From: Cherax quadricarinatus
Lineage: Eukaryota > Arthropoda > Malacostraca > Decapoda > Parastacidae
Assembly: GCF_038502225.1 (NCBI RefSeq)
Contig: NC_091325.1
Span: forward strand, 30,442,381 to 30,506,380
Length of the DNA: 64,000 nucleotides
Direction of reading: 5' to 3'
Shown: positions 54,436 through 64,000 of the stretch, piece by piece
Layout of the letters: every line of letters begins with the position of its first letter
Position numbering within the stretch: position 1 is the stretch's first letter
Notes under the pieces: model-generated
What the model saw: the letters and a program-made list of their open reading frames with translations, nothing else
Databases searched by the model: none
Told to the model about the DNA's origin: nothing
Made by a program: the position numbers and the translations under genes

Positions 54436-57400
54436 GCGACAGGTACTGCACCAGCTGTGTATCTAGTTAGCACCAGCTGTGTATCCAGTTAGCACTAGCT
54501 GTGTATCTAGTTAGCACTAGCTGTGTATCTTGTTAGCACCAGCTGTGTATCTAGTTAGCACTAGCTGTGTATCTAGTTAGCACTAGCTGTGTATCTTGTT
54601 AGCACCAGCTGTGTATTTAGTTAGCACTAGCTGTGTATCTAGTTAGCACTAGCTGTGTATCTAGTTAGCACTAGTTGTGTATCTTCTTAGCACAAGCTGT
54701 GTGTCTAGTTAGCACTAGCTGTGTATCTAGTTAGCACTAACTGTGTATCTAGTTAGCATCAGCTGTGTATCTAGTTAGCACTAGCTGTGTATCTTATTAG
54801 CACCAGCTTTGTATCTAGTTAGCAAAGCTGTGTATCTAGTTAGCACTAGCTGTGTATCTAGATAGCATCAGCTGTGTATCTAGTTAGCACTAGCTGTGTA
54901 TCTTGTTAGCTCCCACTGTGCATCTAGTTAGCACTAGCTGTGTATCTTGTTAGCACTAACTGTGTATCTAGTTAGCACTAGCTGTGTATCTAGTTAGCAC
55001 TAGCTGTGTATCTAGTTAGTATCAGCTGTGTATCTAGTTAGCACTAGCTGTGTATCTAGTTAGCATCAGCTGTGTATCTAGTTAGCACTAGCTGTGTATC
55101 TTGTTAGCACCAGCTGTGTATCTAGTTAGCACTAACTGTGTATCTAATTAGCACTAGCTGTGTATCTAGTTAGCATCAGCTGTGTATCTAGTTAGCACTA
55201 GCTGCGTATCTTGTTAGCACCAGCTGTGTATCTAGTTAACACTAGCTGTGTATCTAGTTAGCACTAGCTGTGTATCTAGTTAGCATCAGCTGTGTATCTA
55301 GTTAGCACCAGCTGTGTATCTTGTTAGCCCCAGCTGTGTATCTAGTTAGCACTTGCTATGTATCTAGTTAGCACTAGCTGTGTATCTAGTTAGCGCTAGC
55401 TGTTTATCTAGTTAGCATCAGCTGTGTATCTAGTTAGCACTAGCTGTGTATCTTGTTAGCACCAGCTGTGCATCTAATTAGCATCAGCTGTGTATCTAGT
55501 TAACACCAGCTGTGTAACTAGTTAGCACTAGCTGTGTGTCTAGTTAGCACTAGCTGTGAATCTAGTTAGCACCAGCTGTGTATCTATTTAGCATCAGCTG
55601 TGTATCTAGTTAGCACTAGCTGTGTATCTTGTTATCACCAGCTGTGTATCTAGTTAGCACTAGCTGTGTATCTTGTTAGCACCAGCTGTGTATCTAGTTA
55701 GCAAAGCTGTGTATTTAGTTAGCACTAGCTGTGTATCTAGATAGCATCAGCTGTGTATCTAGTTAGCACTAGCTGTGTATCTTGTTAGCTCCCACTGTGC
55801 ATCTAGTTAACACTAGCTGTGTATCTTGTTAGCACCAGCTGTGTATCTAGTTAGCACTTGCTGCGTATCTAGTTAGCACTAGCTGTGTATCTAGTTAGTA
55901 TCAGCTGTGTATCTAGTTAGCACTAGCTGTGTATCTAGTTAGCATCAGCTGTGTATGTAGTTAGCACTAGCTGTGTATCTTGTTAGCACCAGCTGTGTAT
56001 CTAGTTAGCGCTAGCTGTGTATCTAGTTAGCATTAGCTGTGTATCTAGTTAGCACTAGCTGTGTATCTAGTTAGCATCAGCTGTATATCTAGTTAGCACT
56101 AACTGTGTATCTAATTAGCACTAGCTCTGTATCTAGTTAGCATCAGCTGTGTATCTAGTTAGCACTAGCTGCGTATCTTGTTAGCACCAGCTGTGTATCT
56201 AGTTAACACTAGCTGTGTATCTATTTAGCACTAGCTGCGTATATAGTTAGCATCAGCTGTGTATCTAGTTAGCACCAGCTGTGTATCTTGTTAGCCCCAG
56301 CTGTGTATCTAGTTAGCACTTGCTATGCATCTAGTTAGCACTAGCTGTGTATCTAGTTTTAGCGCTAGCTGTGTATCTAGTTAGCATCAGCTGTGTATCC
56401 AGTTAGCACTAGCTGTGTATCTTGATAGCACCAGCTGTGCATCTAGTTAGCATCAGCTGTGTATCTAGTTAGCACTAGCTGTGTATCTTGTTAGCACCAG
56501 CTGTGTATCTAGTTAGCGCTAGCTGTGTATCTAGTTAGCATTAGCTGTGTATCTAGTTAGCACTAGCTGTGTATCTAGTTAGCATCAGCTGTATATCTAG
56601 TTAGCACTAACTGTGTATCTAATTAGCACTAGCTCTGTATCTAGTTAGCATCAGCTGTGTATCTAGTTAGCACTAGCTGCGTATCTTGTTAGCACCAGCT
56701 GTGTATCTAGTTAACACTAGCTGTGTATCTAGTTAGCACTAGCTGTGTATCTAGTTAGCATCAGCTGTGTATCTAGTTAGCACCATCTGTGTATCATGTT
56801 AGCCCCAGCTGTGTATCTAGTTAGCACTTGCTATGTATCTAGTTAGCACTAGCTGTGTATCTAGTTAGCGCTAGCTGTGTATCTAGTTAGCATCAGCTGT
56901 GTATCTAGTTAGCACTATTTCTGTATCTTGTTAGCACCAGCTGTGCATCTAGTTAGCATCAGCTGTGTATCTAGTTAACACCAGCTGTGTAACTAGTTAG
57001 CACTAGCTGAGTTTCTAGTTAGCACTAGCTGTGTATCTAGTTAGCACTAGCTGTGTATCTAGTTACCATCTGCTGTGTATCTTGTTAGCACTAGCTGTGT
57101 ATCTAGTTAGCACTAACTGTGTATCTAGTTAGCACAAGCTGTGTATCTAGTTAGCACTAGCTGTGTATCTTGTTAGCTCCAGTTGTGTATCTAGTTAGCG
57201 CTAGCTGTGTACCTAGTTAGCATTAGCTGTGTATCTAGTTAGCACTAGCTGTGTATCTAGTTAGCATCAGCTGTGTATCTAGTTAGCACTAACTGTGTAT
57301 CTAATTAGCACTAGCTGTGTATCTAGTTAGCGTCAGCTGTGTATCTAGTTAGCACTAGCTGCGTATCTTGTTAGCACCAGCAGTGTATCTAGTTAACACT

Positions 57401-60400
57401 AGCTGTGTGTCTAGTTATCACTAGCTGTGTATCTAGTTAGCATCAGCTGTGTATCTAGTTAGCACCAGCTGTGTATCTTGTTAGCCCCAGCTGTGTATCT
57501 AGTTAGCACTTGCTATGCATCTAGTTAGCACTAGCTGTGTATCTAGTTTTAGCGCTAGCTGTGTATCTAGTTAGCATCAGCTGTGTATCTAGTTAGCACT
57601 AATGTGTATCTTGTTAGCACCAGCTGTGCATCTAGTTAGCATGAGCATTGTATCTAGTTAACACCAGCTGTGTAACTAGTTAGCACTTGCTGTGTATCTA
57701 GTTAGCACTAGCTGTGTATCTAGTTAGCACCAGCTGTGTATCTATTTAGCATCAGCTGTGTATCTAGTTAGCACTAGCTGTGTATCTTGTTAGCACCAGC
57801 TGTGTATCTAGTTAGCACTAGCTGTGTATCTTGTTAGCACCAGTTGTGTATCTAATTAGCACGAGGTGTGTATCTAGTTAGCATTGGCTGTGTATCTAGT
57901 CAGCATCAGCTGTGTATCTAGTTACCACTAGCTGTGTATCTTTTTAGGACCATCTGTGTATCTAGTTAGCACTAGCTATGTATCTAGTTAGCACTAGCTG
58001 TGTATCTAGTTAGCACTAGCTTTGTATCTAGTTACCATCTGCTGTGTATCTTGTTAGCACTAGCTGTGTATCTTGTTAGCACCAGCCGTGCATCTAGTTA
58101 GCATCAGCTGTGTATCTAGTTAACACCAGCTGAGTAACTAGTTAGCACTAGCTGTGTATCTAGTTAGCACTAACTGTGTATCTATTTAGCAACAGCTGAG
58201 TATCTATTTAGCATCAGCTGTGTATCTAGTTAGCAATAACTTTGTATCTTGTTAGCACCAGCTGTGTATCTAGTTAGCACTAGCTGTGTATCTAGTTAGC
58301 ATTGGCTGTGTATCTAGTTAGCATCAGCTTTGTATCTAGTTAGCACTAGCTGTGTATCTTTTTAGGACCAGCTGTGTATCTAGTTAGCATCAGCTGTGCA
58401 TCTAGTTAACACCAGTTGTGTAACTAGTTAGCACCAGCTGTGTATCTAGTTAACACTAGCTGTTTATCTAGTTAGCTCTAGCTGCGTATATAGTTAGCAT
58501 CAGCTGTGTATCTAGTTAGCACCAGCTGTGTATCTTGTTAGCCCCAGCTGTGTATCTAGTTAGCACTTGCTATGCATCTAGTTAGCACTAGCTGTGTATC
58601 TAGTTTTAGCGCTAGCTGTGTATCTAGTTAGCATCAGCTGTGTATCTAGTTAGCACTAGCTGTGTATCTTAATAGCACCAGCTGTGCATCTACTTAGCAT
58701 CAGCTGTGTATCTAGTTAGCACTAGCTGTGTATCTTGTTAGCACCAGCTGTGTATCTAGTTAGCGCTAGCTGTGTATCTAGTTAGCATTAGCTGTGTATC
58801 TAGTAAGCACTAGCTGTGTATCTAGTTAGCATCAGCTGTGTATCTAGTTAGCACTAGCTCTGTATCTTGTTAGCACCAGCTGTGCATCTAGTTAGCATCA
58901 GCTGTGTATCTAGTTAACACCAGCTGTGTAACTAGTTAGCACTAGCTGTGTTTCTAGTTAGCACTAGCTGTGTATCTAGTTAGCACTAGCTGTGTATCTA
59001 GTTACCATCTGCTGTGTATCTTGTTAGCACTAGCTGTGTATCTTGTTAGGACCAGCCGTGCATCTAGTTAGCATCAGCTGTGTATCTAATTAACACCAGC
59101 TGTGTAGCTAGTTAGCACTATCTGTGTATCTAGTTAGCACTAACTGTGTATCTAGTTAGCACAAGCTGTGTATCTAGTTAGCACTAGCTGTGTATCTTGT
59201 TAGCTCCAGTTGTGTATCTAGTTAGCGCTAGCTGTGTACCTAGTTAGCATTAGCTGTGTATCTAGTTAGCACTAGCTGTGTATCTATTTAGCATCAGCTG
59301 TGTATCTAGTTAGCACTAACTGTGTATCTAATTAGCACTAGCTGTGTATCTAGTTAGCGTCAGGTGTGTATCTAGTTAGCACTAGCTGCGTATCTTGTTA
59401 GCACCAGCTGTGTATCTAATTAACTTTAGCTGTGTATCTAGTTAGCACTAGCTGTGTATCTAGTTAGCATCAGCTGTGTATCTAGTTAGCACCAGCTGTG
59501 TATCTTGTTAGCCCCAGTTGTGTATCTAGTTAGCACTTGCTATGTATCTAGTTAGCACTAGCTGTGTATCTAGTTTTAGCGCTAGCTGTGTATCTAGTTA
59601 GCATCAGCTGTGTATCTAGTTAGCACTAATGTGTATCTTGTTAGCACCAGCTGTGCATCTAGTTAGCATCAGCTGTGTATCTAGTTAACACCAGCTGTGT
59701 AACTAGTTAGTACTAGCTGTGTATCTAGTTAGCACTAGCTGTGTATCTAGTTAGCACCAGCTGTGTATCTATTTAGCATCAGCTGTGTATCTAGTTAGCA
59801 CTAGCTGTGTATCTTGTTAGCACTAGCTGTGTATCTAGTTAGCACTAGCTGTGTATCTTGTTAGCACCAGCTGTGTATCTAGTTAGCACTAGCTGTGTAT
59901 CTAGTTAGCATTGGCTGTGTATCTAGTCAGCATCAGCTGTGTATCTAGTTAGCACTAGCTGTGTATCTTTTTAGGACCATCTGTGTATCTAGTTAGCACT
60001 AGCTATGTATCTAGTTAGCACTAGCTGTGTATCTAGTTAGCACTAGCTTTGTATCTAGTTACCATCTGCTGTGTATCTTGTTAGCACTAGCTGTGTATCT
60101 TGTTAGCACCAGCCGTGCATCTAGTTAGCATCAGCTGTGTATCTAGTTAACACCAGCTGAGTAACTAGTTAGCACTAGCTGTGTATCTAGTTAGCACTAA
60201 CTGTGTATCTATTTAGCAACAGCTGAGTATCTATTTAGCATCAGCTGTGTATCTAGTTAGCACTAGCTGTGTATCTAGTTAGCACTAGCTGTGTATCTTG
60301 TTAGCACCAGCTGTGTATCTTGTTAGCACCAGCTGTGTATCTAGTTAGCACTAGCTGTGTATCTAGTTAGCACTAGCTGTGTATCTTTTTAGCACCAGCT

Positions 60401-63400
60401 GTGTATCTAGTTAGCACTAGCTATGTATCTAGTTAGCACTAGCTGTGTATCTAGTTAGCACTAGCTGTGTATCTAGTTAGCATCTGCTGTGTATCTTGTT
60501 AGCACTAGCTGTGTATCTATTTAGCATGAGCTGTGTATCTAGTTAGCACTAGCTGTGTATCTTGTTAGCACCAGCTGTGTATCTAGTTAGCACTAGCTGT
60601 GTATCTAGTTAGCATTGGCTGTGTATCTAGTTAGCATCAGCTGTGTATCTAGTTAGCACTAGCTGTGTATCTTTTTAGGACCAGCTTTGTATCTAATTAG
60701 CACTAGCTATGTATCTAGTTAGCACTAGCTGTGTATCTAGTTAGCACTAGCTGTGTATCTAGTTAGCATCTGCTGTGTATCTTGTTAGCACTAGCTGTGT
60801 ATCTTGTTAGCAGCCGTGCATCTAGTTAGCATCTGCTGTGTATCTTGTTAATACCAGCTGTGTAACTAGTTATCACTAGCTGTGTATCTAGTTAGCACTA
60901 ACTGTGTATCTAGTTAGCACCAGCTGTGTATCTAGTTAGCATCAGCTGTGTATCTAGTTATCACTAGCTGTGTATCTTGTTAGCACCAACTGTGTATCTA
61001 GTTAGCACTAGCTGTGTATCTAGTTAGCATTGGCTGTGTATCTATTTAGCATCAGCTGTGTATCTAGTTAACACTAGCTGTGTATCTTGTTAGCACCAGC
61101 TGTGTATCTAGTTAGCACTAGCTGTGTATCTAGTTAGCATTGGCTGTGTATCTAGTTAGCATCAGCTGTGTATCTAGTTAGCACTAGCTGTGTATCTTTT
61201 TAGGACCAGCTGTGTATCTAGTTAGCACTAGCTATGTATCTAGTTAGCACTAGCTGTGTATCTAGTTAGCACTAGCTGTGTATCTAGTTAGCATCTGTTG
61301 TGTATCTTGTTAGCACTAGCTGTGTATCTTGTTAGCGCCAGCCGTGCATCTAGTTAGCATCAGCTGTGCATCTAGTTAACACCAACTGTGTAACTAGTTA
61401 GCACTAGCTGAGTATCTAGTTAGCACTAGCTGTGTTTCTAGTTAGCACCAAGTGTGTATCTAGTTAGCACTAGCTGCGTATCTAGTTAGCACTAGCTTTG
61501 TATCTAATTAGCACTAGCTATGTATCTAGTTAGCACTAGCTGTGTATCTAGTTAGCACTAGCTGTGTATCTAGTTAGCATCTGCTGTGTATCTTGTTAAT
61601 ACCAGCTGTGTAACTAGTTATCACTAGCTGTGTATCTAGTTAGCACTAACTGTGTATCTAGTTAGCACCAGCTGTGTATCTAATTAGCACTAGCTGTGTA
61701 TCTAGTTAGCACTAGCTGTTTATATAGTTAGCACTCGCTGTGTATCTAGTTATCACCAGCTGTGTATCTAATTAGCATCAGCTGTGTATCTAGTTAGCAC
61801 TAGCTGAGTATCAAGTTAGCACTAGCTGTGTCTCTAGTTAGCACCAGCTGTGTATCTAGTTAGCATCAGCTGTGTATCTAGTTAGCATCAGCTGTGTATC
61901 TGGTTAGCACTAGCTGTGTATCTACTTAGTACTAGGTCTGTATCTAGTTAGCACCAGATGTGTATCTTGTTAGCAGTAGCTGTGTATCTAGTTAGTAGTA
62001 GCTGTGTATCTAGTTAGCACCAGCTGTGTATCTAGTTAGCACCAGCTGTGTATCTTGTTAGCCCCAGCTGTGTATCTAGTTAGCACCTGCTATTTATCTA
62101 GTTAGCACTAGCTGTGTATCTAGTTAGCGCTAGCTGTGTATCTAGTTAGCATCAGCTGTGTATCTAGTTAGCACTAACTGTGTATCTAATTAGCACTAGC
62201 TGTGTATCTAGTTAGCGTCAGCTGTGTATCTAGTTAGCACTAGCTGCGTATCTTGTTAGCACCAGCTGTGTATCTAGTTAACACTAGCTGTGTATCTAGT
62301 TAGCACTAGCTGTGTATCTAGTTAGCATCAGCTGTGTATCTAGTTAGCACCAGCTGTGTATCTTGTTAGCCCCAGTTGTGTATCTAGTTAGCACTTGCTA
62401 TGTATCTAGTTAGCACTAGCTGTGTATGTAGTTTTAGCGCTAGCTGTGTATCTAGTTAGCATCAGCTGTGTATCTAGTTAGCACTAATGTGTATCTTGTT
62501 AGCACCAGCTGTGCATCTAGTTAGCATCAGCTGTGTATCTAGTTAACACCAGCTGTGTAACTAGTTAGCACTAGCTGTGTATCTAGTTAGCACTAGCTGT
62601 GTATCTAGTTAGCACCAGCTGTATATCTATTTAGCATCAGCTGTGTATCTAGTTAGCACTAGCTGTGTATCTTGTTAGCAACAGCTGTGTATCTAGTTAG
62701 CACTAGCTGTGTATCTTGTTAGCACCAGCTGTGTATCTAGTTAGCACTAGCTGTGTATCTAGTTAGCATTGGCTGTGTATCTAGTCAGCAACAGCTGTGT
62801 ATCTAGTTAGCACTAGCTGTGTATCTTTTTAGGACCATCTGTGTATCTAGTTAGCACTAGCTATGTATCAAGTTAGCACTAGCAGTGTATCTAGTTAGCA
62901 CTAGCTTTGTATCTAGTTACCATCTGATGTGTATCTTGTTAGCACTAGCTGTGTATCTTGTTAGCACCAGCCGTGCATCTAGTTAGCATCAGCTGTGTAT
63001 CTAGTTAACACCAGCTGAGTAACTAGTTAGCACTAGCTGTGTATCTAGTTAGCACTAACTGTGTATCTATTTAGCAACAGCTCAGTATCTATTTAGCATC
63101 AGCTGTGTATCTAGTTAGCAATAGCTGTGTATCTTGTTAGCACCAGCTGTGTATCTAGTTAGCACTAGCTGTGTATCTAGTTAGCATTGGCTGTGTATCT
63201 AGTTAGCATCAGCTTTAAATCTAGTTAGCACTAGCTGTGTATCTTTTTAGGACCAGCTGTGTATCTAGTTAGCACTAGCTATGTATCTAGTTAGCACTTG
63301 CTGTGTATCTAGTTAGCACTAGCTGTGTATCCAGTTAGCATCTGCTGTGTATCTTGTTAGCACTAGCTGTGTATCTATTCAGCATCAGCTGTGTATCTAG

Positions 63401-64000
63401 TTAGCACTAGCTGTGTATCTTGTTAGCACCAGCTGTGTATCTAGGTAGCACTAGCTGTGTATCTTGTTAGCACCAGCTATGTATCTAGTTAGCACTAGCT
63501 GTGTATCTAGTTAGCATTGGCTGTGTATCTAGTTAGCATCAGCTGTGTATCTAGTTAGCACTAACTGTGTATCTTTTTTGGACCAGCTGTGTATCTAGTT
63601 AGCACTAGCTATGTATCTAGTTAGCATTTGCTGTGTATCTAGTTAGCACTAGCTGTGTATCTAGTTAGCATCTGTTGTGTATCTTGTTAGCACTAGTTGT
63701 GTATCTTGTTAGCACCAGCCGTGCATCTAGTTAGCATCAGCTGTGTATCTAATTAACACCAGCTGTGTAACTAGTTAGCACTAGCTGTGTATCTAGTTAG
63801 CACTAACTGTGTATCTAGTTAGCACCAGCTGTGTATCTATTTAGCATCAGCTGTGTATCTAGTTAACACTAGCTGTGTATCTTGTTAGCACCAGCTGTGT
63901 ATCTAGTTAGCACTAGCTTTGTATCTTTTTAGCACCAGCTGTGTATCTAGTTAGCACTAGCTGTGTATCTAGTTAGCATTGGCTGTGTATCTAGTTAGCA
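54436..64000. repeat. 22-bp satellite array, at least 9.5 kb, open at the right
   Basis: About 430 units of a 22-bp repeat built on AGCTGTGTATCTAGTTAGC plus a variable triplet (ACT, ACC, ATC, ATT). Common variants are ATCTTGTTAGC, TGCATCTAG and TAACTAGTTAG. Rare variants such as AGTTTTAGCGCTAGC and GTTACCATCTGC recur at set distances, showing higher-order structure. Almost every unit contains TAG, so no long open frame exists. It continues past the window end. Confidence 0.97.

Noticed and set aside
54436..64000. Telomeric or centromeric identity for the 22-bp satellite
   Set aside because: The unit does not resemble the arthropod TTAGG telomere repeat, and nothing in the sequence alone shows centromere function.

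Overview
The window is an anonymous, repeat-saturated stretch of an animal nuclear genome. I found no host protein-coding gene, rRNA, CRISPR array, operon or plasmid or phage feature. Every coding stretch I can recognise belongs to a retroelement, and most of the rest is tandem repeat. The mix of families fits an arthropod, most likely a decapod crustacean and perhaps a crayfish: an RTE LINE with a 'GRRGRGRPRK' tail, CR1/Jockey-type LINEs ending in CCTCCAGGTA-type repeats, a BEL/Pao element, tRNA-derived SINEs with (ATT)n tails, and GCGCTA hairpin tails. That assignment rests on my recollection of these families and not on a search.

Layout, left to right. 1-708: broken CR1-like LINE RT (minus), running directly into a 15-bp array (709-1448) and a 25-bp array (1449-4247). 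4.25-5.2 kb: old dispersed repeat. 5.22-8.8 kb: near-complete RTE LINE with one long open frame. 9.03-10.11 kb: second block of the same 25-bp satellite. 10.26-10.74 kb: tRNA-derived SINE with (ATT)n tail. 10.85-13.42 kb: 17-bp array, followed by a retroposon 3' end with (AAT)n. 15.27-23.50 kb: BEL/Pao LTR retrotransposon with two ~1.08-kb LTRs and a 5-bp target-site duplication, broken by two frameshifts and a stop. 24.86-27.15 kb: LINE family A, copy 1. 27.2-28.56 kb: 16-bp array. 28.9-32.9 kb: decayed I-type LINE with gag-like ORF1, EN, RT and RNase H. 32.87-34.04 kb: antisense RTE fragment. 34.04-35.03 kb: LINE A, copy 2. 35.55-38.66 kb: second, broken RTE copy fused to an antisense LINE endonuclease (38.66-40.01 kb). 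40.98-41.51 kb: 50-bp array. 41.7-43.3 kb: small RT remnants. 43.31-45.6 kb: LINE A, copy 3 (minus). 47.28-47.63 kb: inverted SINE pair inside a 16-bp duplication. 48.6-49.6 kb: Ty3/Gypsy integrase remnant (minus). 49.67-50.12 kb: 44-bp array. 50.98-51.6 kb: 19-bp array. 52.1-54.4 kb: LINE 3' ends interleaved with a 19-bp minisatellite. 54.44-64.0 kb: a 22-bp satellite that runs off the window.

By my addition the tandem arrays cover roughly a third of the window. The retroelements do not work together as a system: they are independent, nested and mostly dead insertions. Two look recent. RTE copy 1 has no internal stop, and the BEL/Pao LTRs differ at only about 30 positions by eye. I found no previously undescribed functional system. 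The observations most worth a second look are structural: the SINE inverted dimer with its target-site duplication, the higher-order structure of the 22-bp and 17-bp arrays, and arrays that start inside retroelement sequence.
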